In this document: piece after piece, positions 46,655 to 60,664 of the stretch
How the letters are laid out: every line of letters begins with the position of its first letter
Position numbering within the stretch: the stretch's first letter is position 1
Assembly: GCA_920105625.2 (NCBI GenBank)
Contig: OV050033.1
Location: 108,585,700 to 108,649,699 of the forward strand
Reading direction: 5' to 3'
Length of the DNA stretch: 64,000 nucleotides
DNA from: Clusia tigrina
Taxonomy: Eukaryota > Arthropoda > Insecta > Diptera > Clusiidae
Made by a program: the position numbers and the translations under genes
Notes under the pieces: generated by a model
Seen by the model: only the letters and a program-made list of their open reading frames with translations
Databases searched by the model: none
What the model was told of the DNA's origin: nothing

Positions 46655-49600
46655 TATCGCTCAAAGCTATGCTACCCTTGAGTCCCAAATCAAACACTGA
46701 CAAAACTTCAAATGGCCCTAACTTCTATACGGTACGTCCTACACCTATCAAAGTTTGCAACATACAAACGCTTGTAACTTTTTACTGGAGCGTCATAATA
46801 CCCTGAAATTTTGTAACAATAAAGTACTCGAGCCTCTCGTCAATTTAAGCTATCGCTCAAAGCTATGCTACCCTTGAGTCCCAAATCAAACTCTGATAAA
46901 ACTTCAAATGGCCCTAACTTCTATACGGTATGTCCTACACCTATCAAAGTTTGCAACATACAAATGCTTGTAACTTTTTACTGGAGCGTCATAAAACCTT
47001 GAAATTTTGTAACAATAAAGTACTCGAGCCTCTTGTCAATTTAAGCTATCGCTTAAAGCTATGATACCCTTGAGTCCCAAATCAAACACTGATAAAACTT
47101 CAAATGGCCCTAACTTCTGTACGGTACGTCCTACACCTATCAAAGTTTGCAACATACTCGTACAAATGCTTGTAACTATTTACTGGAGCGTCATAAAACC
47201 TTGAAATTTTGTAACAATGAAGCACTCGAGCCTCTTGTCAATTTAAGCTATCGCTCAAAGCTATGCTACCCTTGAGTCCCAAATCAAACACTGATAAAAC
47301 TTCAAATGGCCCTAATTTCTATACGGTACGTCCTACACCTATCAAAGTTTGCAACATACTCGTACAAATGCTTGTAACTTTTTACTGGAGCGTCATAAAA
47401 CCTTGAAATTTTGTAACAATAAAATACTCGAGCCTCTTGTCAATTTAAGCTATAGCTCAAAGCTATGCTACCCTTGAGTCCCAAATCAAACACTGATAAA
47501 ACTTCAAATGGCCCTAACTTCTATACGGTACGTCCTACACCTATCAAAGTCTGCAACATACAAATGCTTGTAACTTTTTACTGGAGCGTCATAAAACCTT
47601 GAAATTTTATAACAATAAAGTACTCGAGCCTCTTGTCAATTTAAGCTATCGCTCAAAGCCATGCTAAAGTTGAGTCCTAAATCAAACACTGATAAATCTT
47701 CAAATGGCCCTAACTTCTATACGGTACGTCCTACACCTATCAAAGTTTGTAACATACAAACGCTTGTAACTTTTTACTGGAGCGTCATAAAACCCTGAAA
47801 TTTTGTAACAATAAAGTACTCGAGCCTCTCGTCAATTTAAGCTATCGCTCAAAGCTATGCTACCCTTGAGTCCCAAATCAAACTCTGATAAAACTTCAAA
47901 TGGCCCTAACTTCTATACGGTATGTCCTACACCTATCAAATTTTGCAACATACAAACGCTTGTAACTTTTTACTGGAGCATCATAAAACCTTGAAATTTT
48001 GTAACAATAAAGTACTCGAGCCTCTTGTCAATTTGAGCTATCGCTCAAAGCTATGCTACCCTTGAGTCCCAAAACAAACACTGACAAAACTTCAAATGGC
48101 CCTAACTTTTATACGGTACGTCCTACACCTATCAAAGTTTGAAACAAACAAACGCTTGTAACTTTTTACTGGAGCGTCATAAAACCCTGAAATTTTGTAA
48201 CAATATAGTACTCGAGCCTCTCGTCAATTTAAGCTATCGGTCAAAGCTATGCTACCATTGAGTCCCAAATCAAACTCTGATAAAACTTCAAATGGCCCTA
48301 ACTACTATACGGTACGTCCTACACCTATCAAAGTTTGCAACATACTCGTACAAATGCTTGTAACTTTTTACTGGAGCATCATAAAACCTTGAAATTTTGT
48401 AACAATAAAGTGTTCGAGCCTCTTGTCAATTTGAGCTATCGCTCAAAGCTATGCTACCCTTGAGTCCCAAATCAAACACTGCCAAAACTTCAAATGGCCC
48501 TAACTTCTATACGGTACTTCCTACACCTATCAAAGTCTGCAACATACAAATGCTTGTAACTTTTTACTGGAGCGTCATAAAACCTTGAAATTGTGTAACA
48601 ATAAAGTACTCGAGCCTCTTGTCAATTTAAGCTATCGCTCAAAGCCATGCTACCCTTGAGTCCTAAATCAAACACTGATAAATCTTCAAATGGCCCTAAC
48701 TAATATACGGTACGTCCTACACCTATCAAAGTTTGCAACATACAAATGCTTGTAACTTTTTACTGGAGCGTCATTAAACCTTGAAATTTTGTAACAATAA
48801 AGTACTCGAGCCTCTTGTCAATTTAAGCTATCGCTCAAAGTTATGCTACCCTTGAGTCCCAAATCAAACACTGACAAAACTTCAAATGGTCCTAACTTCT
48901 ATACGGTACGTCCTACACCTATCAAAGTTTGCAACATACAAACGCTTGTAAGTTTTTACTGGAGCGTCATAAAACCCTGAAATTTTGTAACAATAAAGTA
49001 CTCGAGCCTCTCGTCAATTTAAGTTATCGCTCAAAGCTATGCTACCCTTGAGTCCCAAATCAAACTCTGATAAAACTTCAAATGGCCCTAACTTCTATAC
49101 GGTAAGTCCTACACCTATCAAAGTTAGCAACATACAAATGCTTGTAACTTTTTACTGGAGCGTCATAAAACCTTGAAATTTTGTAACAATAAAGTACTCG
49201 AGCCTCTTGTCAATTTCAGCTATCGCTCAATGCTATGCTACCCTTGAGTCCCAAATCAAACACTGACAAATCTTCAAATGGCCCTAACTTTTACACGGTA
49301 CATCCTACACCTATCAAAGTTTGCAACATACAAATGCTTGTAACTTTTTACTGGAGCGTCATATAACCTTGAAATTTTGTAACAATAAAGTACTCGAGCC
49401 TCTTGTCAATTTAAGCTATCGCTCAAAGCTATGCTACCCTTGAGTCCCAAATCAAACACTGATAAACTTCAAATGGCCCCAACTTCTATACGGTACGTCC
49501 TACACCTATCAAAGTTTGCAACATACAAATGCTTGTAACTTTTTACTGGAGCGTCATAAAACCTTGAAATTTTCTAACAATAAAGGAGTCGAGCCTCTTG

Positions 49601-49997
49601 TCACAATTTAAGCTATCGCTCAAAGCTATGCTACCCTTGAGTCCCAAATCAAACACTGATAAATCTTCAAATGGCCCTTTCTTCTATACGGTACGTCCTA
49701 CACATATCAAAGTTTGCAACATACAAATGCTTGTAACTTTTTACTGGAGCGTCATAAAACCTTGAAATTTTGTAACAATAAAGTCTCTTGTCAATTTAAG
49801 CTATCGCTCAAAGCTATGCTACCCTTGAGTCCAAAATAAAACACTGCCAAATATTCAAATGGCCCTAACTTCTATACGGTACGTCCTACACCTATCAAAG
49901 TTTGCAACATACAAATGCTTGTAACTTTTTACTGGAGCGTCATAAAACCTTGAAATTTTGTAACAATAAAGTACTCGAGCCTCTTGTCAATTTAAGC
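46655..49997 (+). repeat. 3,343-bp, 17-monomer HOR, copy 2 (domain F)
   Basis: This is a monomer-for-monomer repeat of 43312-46654, including every odd-length unit. I could see only four substitutions: at 43552 (A against G in this copy), 47119 (G), 47454 (A, TATAGCTC) and 48413 (T, GTGTTCG). Identity is therefore above 99.8% by eye. Either a very recent tandem duplication or an assembly repeat error would give this. Confidence 0.92.
49614..49801 (+). repeat. Short monomer, 188 bp, second copy
   Basis: Counterpart of 46271-46458 at an offset of 3,343 bp, with the same 8-bp loss and the same substitutions. Confidence 0.88.
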
Positions 49998-52900
49998 TAT
50001 CGCTCAAAGCTATGCTACCCTTGAGTCCCAAATCAAACACTGACAAAACTTCAAATGGCCCTAACTTCTATACGGTACGTCCTACACCTATCAAAGTTTG
50101 CAACATACAAACGCTTGTAACTTTTTACTGGAGCGTCATAAAACCTTGAAATTTTGTGACAATAAAGTACTCGAGCCTCTTGTCAATTTAAGCTATCGCT
50201 CAAAGCTATCCTGCCCTTGAGTCCCAAATCAAACACAGATAAAACTTCAAATGGCCCCAACTTCTATACGGTACGTCCTACACCTATCAAAGTTTCCAAC
50301 ATACAAATGTTTGTAGCTTTTTACTGGAGCGTCATAAAACATTGAAATTTTGTAACAATAAAGTACTCGAGCCTCTTGTCAATTTAAGCTATCGCTCAAA
50401 GCTGTGCTACCCTTGAGTCCCAAATAAAACACTGCCAAAACTTCAAATGGACCTAACTTCTATACGGTACGGCCTACACCTATCAAAGTCTGCAACATAC
50501 AAATGCTTGTAACTTTTTACTGGAGCGTCATAAAACCTTGAAATTTTGTAACAATAAAGTACTCGAGCCTCTTGTCAATTTAAGCTATCGCTCAAAGCTA
50601 TGCTACCCTTGAGTCCCAAATCAAACACTGATAAAACTTCAAATGGCCCTAATTTCTATACGGTACGTCCTACACCTATCAAAGTTTGCAACATACTCGT
50701 ACAAATGCTTGTAACTTTTTACTGCAGCGTCATAAAACCTTGAAATTTTGTAACAATAAAGTACTCGAGCCTCTTGTCAATTTGAGCTATCGCTCAAAGC
50801 TATGCTACCCTTGAGTCCCAAATTAAACACTGCCAAAACTTCAAATGGCCCTAACTTCTATACGGTACGTCCTACACCTATCCAAGTCTGCAACATACAA
50901 ATGCTTGTAACTTTTTACTGGAGCGTCATAAAACCTTGAAATTTTATAACAATAAAGTACTCGAGCCTCTTGTCAATTTAAGTTATCGCTCAAAGCCATG
51001 CTACCGTTGAGTCCTAAATCAAACACTGATAAATCTTCAAATGGCCCTAACTTCTATACGGTACGTCCTACACCTATCAAAGTTTGCAACATACAAATGC
51101 TTGTAACTTTTTACTGGAGCGTCATAAAACCTTGAAATTTTGTAACAATAAAGTACTCGAGCCTCTTGTCAATGTAAGCTATCGCTCAAAGCTATGCTAC
51201 CCTTGAGTCCCAAATCAAACACTGACAAAACTTCAAATGGCCCTTACTTCTATACGGTACGTCCTACACCTATCAAAGTTTGCAACATACAAACGCTTGT
51301 AACTTTTTACTGGAGCGTCATAATACCCTGAAATTTTGTAACAATAAAGTACTCGAGCCTCTCGTCAATTTAAGCTATCGCTCAAAGCTATGCTACCCTT
51401 GAGTCCCAAATCAAACTCTGATAAAACTTCAAATGGCCCTAACTTCTATACGGTATGTCCTACACCTATCAAAGTTTGCAACATACAAATGCTTGTAACT
51501 TTTTACTGGAGCGTCATAAAACCTTGAAATTTTGTAACAATAAAGTACTCGAGCCTCTTGTCAATTTAAGCTATCGCTCAAAGCTATGATACCCTTGAGT
51601 CCCAAATCAAACACTGATAAAACTTCAAATGGCCTAACATCTATACGGTACGTCCTACACCTATCAAAGTTTGCAACATACTCGTACAAATGCTTGTAAC
51701 TATTTACTGGAGCGTCATAAAACCTTGAAATTTTGTAACAATGAAGCACTCGAGCCTCTTGTCAATTTAAGCTATCGCTCAAAGCTATGCTACCCTTGAG
51801 TCCCAAATCAAACACTGATAAAACTTCAAATGGCCCTAGCTTCTATACGGTACGTCCTACACCTATCAAAGTTTGCAACATACTCGAACAAATGCTTGTA
51901 ACTTTTTACTGGAGCGTCATAAAACCTTGAAATTTGTAACAATAAAGTACTCGAGCCTCTTGTCAATTTAAGCTATCGCTCAAAGCTATGCTACCCTTGA
52001 GTCCCAAATCAAACACTGATAAAACTTCAAATGGCCCTAACTTCTATACGGTACGGCCTACACCTATCAAAGTCTGCAACATACAAATGCTTGTAACTTT
52101 TTACTGGAGCGTCATAAAACCTTGAAATTTTGTAACAATAAAGTACTCGAGCCTCTTGTCAATTTAAGCTATCGCTCAAAGCTATGCTACCCTTGAGTCC
52201 CAGATCAAACACTGATAAAACTTCAAATGGCCCTAATTTCTATACGGTACGTCCTACACCTATCAAAGTTTGCAACATACTCGTACAAATGCTTGTAACT
52301 TTTTACTGGAGCGTCATAAAACCTTGAAATTTTGTAACAATAAAGTACTCGAGCCTCTTGTCAATTTGAGCTATCGCTCAAAGCTATGCTACCCTCGAGT
52401 CCCAAATTAAACACTGCCAAAACTTCAAATGGCCCTAACTTTTATGCGGTACGTCCTACACCTATCCAAGTCTGCAACATACAAATGCTTGTAACTTTTT
52501 ACTGGAGCGTCATAAAACCTTGAAATTTTATAACAATAAAGTACTCGAGCCTCTTGTCAATTTAAGTTATCGCTCAAAGCCATGCTACCGTTGAGTCCTA
52601 ATGCAAACACTGATAAATCTTCAAATGGCCCTAACTTCTATACGGTACGTCCTACACCTATCAAAGTTTGCAACATACAAATGCTTGTAACTTTTTACTG
52701 GAGCGTCATAAAACCTTGAAATTTTGTAACAATAAAGTACTCGAGCCTCTTGTCAATTTAAGCTATCGCTCAAAGCTATGCTACCCTTGAGTCCCAAATC
52801 AAACACTGACAAAACTTCAAATGGCCCTAACTTCTATACGGTACGTCCTACACCTATCAAAGTTTGCAACATACAAACGCTTGTAACTTTTTACTGGAGC

Positions 52901-53155
52901 GTCATAATACCCTGAAATTTTGTAACAATAAAGTACTCGAGCCTCTCGTCAATTTAAGCTATCGCTCAAAGCTATGCTACCCTTGAGTCCCAAATCAAAC
53001 TCTGATAAAACTTCAAATGGCCCTAACTTCTATACGGTATGTCCTACACCTATCAAAGTTTGCAACATACAAATGCTTGTAACTTTTTACTGGAGCGTCA
53101 TAAAACCTTGAAATTTTGTAACAATAAAGTACTCGAGACTCTTGTCAATTTAAGC

Positions 53156-53743
53156 TATCGCTCAAAGCTATGATACCCTTGAGTCCCAAATCAAACACTG
53201 ATAAACTTCAAATGGCCCCAACTTCTATACGGTACGTCCTACACCTATCAAAGTTTGCAACATACAAATGCTTGTAACTTTTTACTGGAGCGTCATAAAA
53301 CCTTGAAATTTTCTAACAATAAAGGAGTCGAGCCTCTTGTCACAATTTAAGCTATCGCTCAAAGCTATGCTACCCTTGAGTCCCAAATCAAACACTGACA
53401 AATCTTCAAATGGCCCTAACTTTTACACGGTACATCCTACACCTATCAAAGTTTGCAACATACAAATGCTTGTAACTTTTTACTGGAGCGTCATATAACC
53501 TTGAAATTTTGTAACAATAAAGTACTCGAGCCTCTTGTCAATTTAAGCTATCGCTCAAAGCTATGCTACCCTTGAGTCCCAAATCAAACACTGATAAACT
53601 TCAAATGGCCCCAACTTCTATACGGTACGTCCTACACCTATCAAAGTTTGCAAAATACAAATGCTTGTAACTTTTTACTGGAGCGTCATAAAACCTTGAA
53701 ATTTTGTAACAATAAAGTACTCGAGCCTCTTGTCAATTTAAGC
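53156..53743 (+). repeat. F-type block inserted among C-type monomers
   Basis: The monomer at 53156 begins as type h (ATGATACCC), then switches to the F-type GATAAACTTC, CCCCAAC, TTCTAACAATAAAGGAGTCG and GTCACAATTT. A TTTTACACGG monomer (53353) and another GATAAACTTC monomer (53549) follow. The switch inside one monomer indicates exchange with domain F-like sequence. Confidence 0.82.
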
Positions 53744-55715
53744 TATCGCTCAAAGCTATCCTGCCCTTGAGTCCCAAATCAAACATTGAGAAAACTTCAA
53801 ATGGCCCCAACTTCTATACGGTACGTCCTACACCTATCAAGGGTTCCAACATACAAATGCTTGTAGCTTTTTACTGGAGCGTCATAAAACATTGAAATTT
53901 TGTAACAATAAAGTACTCGAGCCTCTTGTCAATTTAAGCTATCGCTCAAAGCTATGCTACCCTTGAGTCCCAAATCAAACACTGACAAAACTTCAAATGG
54001 CCCTAACTTCTATACGGTACGTCCTACACCTATCAAAATTTGCAACATACAAACGCTTGTAACTTTTTACTGGAGCGTCATAAAACCTTAAAATTTTGTG
54101 ACAATAAAGTACTCGAGCCTCTTGTCAATTTAAGCTATCGCTCAAAGCTATCCTGCCCTTGAGTCCCAAATCAAACACTGATAAAACTTCAAATGGCCCC
54201 AACTTCTATACGGTACGTCCTACACCTATCAAAGTTTCCAACATACAAATGTTTGTAGCTTTTTACTGGAGCGTCATAAAACATTGAAATTTTGTAACAA
54301 TAAAGTACTCGAGCCTCTTGTCAATTTAAGCTATCGCTCAAAGCTATGCTACCCTTGAGTCCCAAATCAAACACTGATAAAACTTCAAATGGCCCTAATT
54401 TCTATACGGTACGTCCTACACCTATCAAAGTTTGCAACATACTCGTACAAATGCTTGTAACTTTTTACTGGAGCGTCATAAAACCTTGAAATTTTGTAAC
54501 AATAAAGTACTCGAGCCTCTTGTCAATTTGAGCTATCGCTCAAAGCTATGCTACCCTTGAGTCCCAAATTAAACACTGCCAAAACTTCAAATGGCCCTAA
54601 CTTCTATACGGTACGTCCTACACCTATCCAAGTCTGCCACATACAAATGCTTGTAACTTTTTACTGGAGCGTCATAAAACCTTGAAATTTTATAACAATA
54701 AAGTACTCGAGCCTCTTGTCAATTTAAGTTATCGCTCAAAGCCATGCTACCGTTGAGTCCTAAATCAAACACTGATAAATCTTCAAATGGCCCTAACTTC
54801 TATACGGTACGTCCTACACCTATCAAAGTTTGCAACATACAAATGCTTGTAACTTTTTACTGGAGCGTCATAAAACCTTGAAATTTTGTAACAATAAAGT
54901 ACTCGAGCCTCTTGTCAATTTAAGCTATCGCTCAAAGCTATGCTACCCTTGAGTCCCAAATCAAACACTGACAAAACTTCAAATGGCCCTAACTTTTATA
55001 CGGTACGTCCTACACCTATCAAAGTTTGCAACATACAAACGCTTGTAACTTTTTACTGGAGCGTCATTATACCCTGAAATTTTGTAACAATAAAGTACTC
55101 GAGCCTCTCGTCAATTTAAGCTATCGCTCAAAGCTATGCTACCCTTGAGTCCCAAATCAAACTCTGATAAAACTTCAAATGGCCCTAACTTCTATACGGT
55201 ATGTCCTACACCTATCAAAGTTTGCAACATACAAATGCTTGTAACTTTTTACTGGAGCGTCATAACACCTTGAAATTTTGTAACAATAAAGTACTCGAGC
55301 CTCTTGTCAATTTAAACTATCGCTCAAAGCTATGATACCCTTGAGTCCCAAATCAAACACTGATAAAACTTCAAATGGCCCTAATTTCTATACGGTACGT
55401 CCTACACCTATCAAAGTTTGCAACATACTCGTACAAATGCTTGTAACTTTTTACTGGAGCGTCATAAAACCTTGAAATTTTGTAACAATAAAGTACTCGA
55501 GCCTCTTGTCAATTTGAGCTATCGCTCAAAGCTATGCTACCCTCGAGTCCCAAATTAAACACTGCCAAAACTTCAAATGGCCCTAACTTTTATGCGGTAC
55601 GTCCTACACCTATCCAAGTCTGCAACATACAAGTGCTTGTAACTTTTTACTGGAGCGTCATAAAACCTTGAAATTTTATAACAATAAAGTACTCGAGCCT
55701 CTTGTCAATTTAAGT

Positions 55716-56700
55716 TATCGCTCAAAGCCATGCTACCGTTGAGTCCTAAATCAAACACTGATAAATCTTCAAATGGCCCTAACTTCTATACGGTACGTCC
55801 TACACCTATCAAAGTTTGCAACATACAAATGCTTGTAACTTTTTACTGGAGCGTCATAAAACCTTGAAATTTTCTAACAATAAAGGAGTCGAGCCTCTTG
55901 TCACAATTTAAGCTATCGCTCAAAGCTATGCTACCCTTGAGTCCCAAATCAAACACTGACAAATCTTCAAATGGCCCTAACTTTTACACGGTACATCCTA
56001 CACCTATCAAAGTTTGCAACATACAAATGCTTGTAACTTTTTACTGGAGCGTCATATAACCTTGAAATTTTGTAACAATAAAGTACTCGAGCCTCTTGTC
56101 AATTTAAGTTATCGCTCAAAGCTATGCTACCCTTGAGTCCCAAATCAAACACTGATAAACTTCAAATGGCCCCAACTTCTATACGGTACGTCCTACACCT
56201 ATCAAAGTTTGCAACATACAAATGCTTGTAACTTTTTACTGGAGCGTCATAAAACCTTGAAATTTTCTAACAATAAAGGAGTCGAGCCTATTGTCACAAT
56301 TTAAGCTATCGCTCAAAGCTATGCTACCCTTGAATCCCAAATCAAACACTGACAAATCTTCAAATGGCCCTAACTTTTACACGGTACATCCTACACCTAT
56401 CAAAGTTTGCAACATACAAATGCTTGTAACTTTTTACTGGAGCGTCATATAACCTTGAAATTTTGTAACAATAAAGTACTAGAGCCTCTTGTCACAATTT
56501 AATCTATCGCTCAAAGCTATGCTACCCTTGAGTCCCAAATCAAACACTGACAAATCTTCAAATGGCCGTAACTTTTACACGGTACATCCTACACCTATCA
56601 AAGTTTGCAACATACAAATGCTTGTAGCTTTTTACTAGAGCGTCATAAAACATTGAAATTTTGTAACAATAAAGTACTCGAGCCTCTTGTCAATTTAAGC
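55716..56700 (+). repeat. F-type dimer expansion
   Basis: A type e monomer (55716) ends in the F form (GGAGTCG, CACAATTT). TTTTACACGG monomers at 55914, 56307 and 56505 then alternate once with a GATAAACTTC monomer at 56110. Unit lengths of 196-198 bp reflect the 2-base CA insertion in GTCACAATTT. This is a local expansion of a two-monomer pattern first seen at 45878-46270. Confidence 0.82.
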
Positions 56701-58078
56701 TATCGCTCAAAGCTATGCTACCCTTGAGTCCCAAATCAAACACTGACAAAACTTCAAATGGCCCTAACTTCTATACGGTACGTCCTACACCTATCAAAGT
56801 TTGCAACATACAAACGCTTGTAACTTTTTACTGGAGCGTCATAAAACCTTGAAATTTTGTGACAATAAAGTACTCGAGCCTCTTGTCAATTTAAGCTATC
56901 GCTCAAAGCTATCCTGCCCTTGAGTCCCAAATCAAACACTGATAAAACTTCAAATGGCCCCAACTTCTATACGGTACGTCCTACACCTATCAAAGTTTCC
57001 AACATACAAATGTTTGTAGCTTTTTACTGGAGCGTCATAAAACATTGAAATTTTGTAACAATAAAGTACTCGAGCCTCTTGTCAATTTAAGCTATCGCTC
57101 AAAGCTGTGCTACCCTTGAGTCCCAAATAAAACACTGCCAAAACTTCAAATGGCCCTAACTTCTATACGGTACGGCCTACACCTATCAAAGTTTGCAACA
57201 TACTCGTACAAATGCTTGTAACTTTTTACTGGAGCGTCATAAAACCTTGAAATTTTGTAACAATAAAGTACTCGAGCCTCTTGTCAATTTGAGCTATCGC
57301 TCAAAGCTATGCTACCCTTGAGTCCCAAATTAAACACTGCCAAAACTTCAAATGGCCCTAACTTCTATACGGTACGTCCTACACCTATCCAAGTCTGCAA
57401 CATACAAATGCTTGTAACTTTTTACTGGAGCGTCATAAAACCTTGAAATTTTATAACAATAAAGTACTCGAGCCTCTTGTCAATTTAAGTTATCGCTCAA
57501 AGCCATGCTACCGTTGAGTCCTAAATCAAACACTGATAAATCTTCAAATGGCCCTAACTTCTATACGGTACGTCCTACACCTATCAAAGTTTGCAACATA
57601 CAAATGCTTGTAACTTTTTACTGGAGCGTCATAAAACCTTGAAATTTTGTAACAATAAAGTACTCGAGCCTCTTGTCAATTTAAGCTATCGCTCAAAGCT
57701 ATGCTACCCTTGAGTCCCAAATCAAACACTGACAAAACTTCAAATGGCCCTAACTTTTATACGGTACGTCCAACACCTATCAAAGTTTGCAACATACAAA
57801 CGCTTGTAACTTTTTACTGGAGCGTCATTATACCCTGAAATTTTGTAACAATAAAGTACTCGAGCCTCTCGTCAATTTAAGCTATCGCTCAAAGCTATGC
57901 TACCCTTGAGTCCCAAATCAAACTCTGATAAAACTTCAAATGGCCCTAACTTCTATACGGTATGTCCTACACCTATCAAAGTTTGCAACATACAAATGCT
58001 TGTAACTTTTTACTGGAGCGTCATAAAACCTTGAAATTTTGTAACAATAAAGTACTCGAGCCTCTTGTCAATTTAAGC

Positions 58079-58382
58079 TATCGCTCAAAGCTATGCTACC
58101 CTTGAGTCCCAAATCAAACACTGATAAAACTTCAAATGGCCCTAACTTCTATACGGTACGTCCTACACCTATCAAAGTTTGCAACATACTCGTACAAGCT
58201 ATGCTACCCTTGAGTCCCAAATCAAACACTGATAAAACTTCAAATGGCCCCAACTTCTATACGGTACGGCCTACACCTATCAAAGTCTGCAACATACAAA
58301 TGCTTGTAACTTTTTACTGGAGCGTCATAAAACCTTGAAATTTTGTAACAATAAAGTACTCGAGCCTCTTGTCAATTTAAGC
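58079..58382 (+). repeat. Fused dimer, 304 bp
   Basis: Same CGTACAA|GCTATG join as in domain E, about 15 kb away from the nearest other copy on the left. The second half has CCCCAAC, GTACGGCC and GTCTGC. Confidence 0.92.
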
Positions 58383-59772
58383 TATCGCTCAAAGCTATGC
58401 TACCCTTGAGTCCCAAATCAAACACTGATAAAACTTCAAATGGCCCTAATTTCTATACGGTACGTCCTACACCTATCAAAGTTTGCAACATACTCGTACA
58501 AATGCTTGTAACTTTTTACTGGAGCGTCATAAAACCTTGAAATTTTGTAACAATAAAGTACTCGAGCCTCTTGTCAATTTGAGCTATCGCTCAAAGCTAT
58601 GCTACCCACGAGTCCCAAATTAAACACTGCCAAAACTTCAAATGGCCCTAACTTTTATGCGGTACGTCCTACACCTATCCAAGTCTGCAACATACAAATG
58701 CTTGTAACTTTTTACTGGAGCGTCATAAAACCTTGAAATTTTATAACAATAAAGTACTCGAGCCTCTTGTCAATTTAAGTTATCGCTCAAAGCCATGCTA
58801 CCGTTGAGTCCTAAATCAAACACTGATAAATCTTCAAATGGCCCTAACTTCTATACGGTACGTCCTACACCTATCAAAGTTTGCAACATACAAATGCTTG
58901 TAACTTTTTACTGGAGCGTCATAAAACCTTGAAATTTTGTAACAATAAAGTACTCGAGCCTCTTGTCAATTTAAGCTATCGCTCAAAGCTATGCTATCCT
59001 TGAGTCCCAAATCAAACACTGACAAAACTTCAAATGGCCCTAACTTCTATACGGTACGTCCTACACCTATCAAAGTTTGCAACATACAAACGCTTGTAAC
59101 TTTTTACTGGAGCGTCATAATACCCTGAAATTTTGTAACAATAAAGTACTCGAGCCTCTCGTCAATTTAAGCTATCGCTCAAAGCTATGCTACCCTTGAG
59201 TCCCAAATCAAACTCTGATAAAACTTCAAATGGCCCTAACTTCTATACGGTATGTCCTACACCTATCAAAGTTTGCAACATACAAATGCTTGTAACTTTT
59301 TACTGGAGCGTCATAAAACCTTGAAATTTTGTAACAATAAAGTACTCGAGCCTCTTGTCAATTTAAGCTATCGCTCAAAGCTATGATACCCTTGAGTCCC
59401 AAATCAAACACTGATAAAACTTCAAATGGCCCTAACTTCTATACGGTACGTCCTACACCTATCAAAGTTTGCAACATACTCGTACAAATGCTTGTAACTA
59501 TTTACTGGAGCGTCATAAAACCTTGAAATTTTGTAACAATGAAGCACTCGAGCCTCTTGTCAATTTAAGCTATCGCTCAAAGCTATGCTACCCTTGAGTC
59601 CCAAATCAAACACTTATAAAACTTCAAATGGCCCTAGCTTCTATACGGTACGTCCTACACCTATCAAAGTTTGCAACATACTCGTACAAATGCTTGTAAC
59701 TTTTTACTGGAGCGTCATAAAACCTTGAAATTTTGTAACAATAAAGTACTCGAGCCTCTTGTCAATTTAAGC

Positions 59773-60076
59773 TATCGCTCAAAGCTATGCTACCCTTGAG
59801 TCCCAAATCAAACACTGATAAAACTTCAAATGGCCCTAACTTCTATACGGTACGTCCTACACCTATCAAAGTTTGCAACATACTCGTACAAGCTATGCTA
59901 CCCTTGAGTCCCAAATCAAACACTGCCAAAACTTCAAATGGCCCTAACTTCTATACGGTACGTCCAACACCTATCAAAGTCTGCAACATACAAATGCTTG
60001 TAACTTTTTACTGGAGCGTCATAAAACCTTGAAATTTTATAACAATAAAGTACTCGAGCCTCTTGTCAATTTAAGC
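59773..60076 (+). repeat. Fused dimer, 304 bp
   Basis: Same join. The second half has GCCAAAAC and GTCCAACACC and ends in TTATAAC. It is followed by a GCCATGCTACCG monomer, resembling the neighbourhood of the dimer at 41010. Confidence 0.92.
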
Positions 60077-60664
60077 TATCGCTCAAAGCCATGCTACCGT
60101 TGAGTCCTAAATCAAACACTGATAAATCTTCAAATGGCCCTAACTTCTATACGGTACGTCCTACACCTATCAAAGTTTGTAACATACAAACGCTTGTAAC
60201 TTTTTACTGGAGCGTCATAAAACCCTGAAATTTTGTAACAATAAAGTACTCGAGCCTCTCGTCAATTTAAGCTATCGCTCAAAGCTATGCTACCCTTGAG
60301 TCCCAAATCAAACTCTGATAAAACTTCAAATGGCCCTAACTTCTATACGGTATGTCCTACACCTATCAAAGTTTGCAACATACAAACGCTTGTAACTTTT
60401 TACTGGAGCGTCATAAAACCCTGAAATTTTGTAACAATAAAGTACTCGAGCCTCTCGTCAATTTAAGCTATCGCTCAAAGCTATGCTACCCTTGAGTCCC
60501 AAATCAAACTCTGATAAAACTTCAAATGGCCCTAACTTTTATACGGTACGTCCTACACCTATCAAAGTTTGAAACATACAAACGCTTGTAACTTTTTACT
60601 GGAGCGTCATAAAACCCTGAAATTTTGTAACAATAAAGTACTCGAGCCTCTCGTCAATTTAAGC

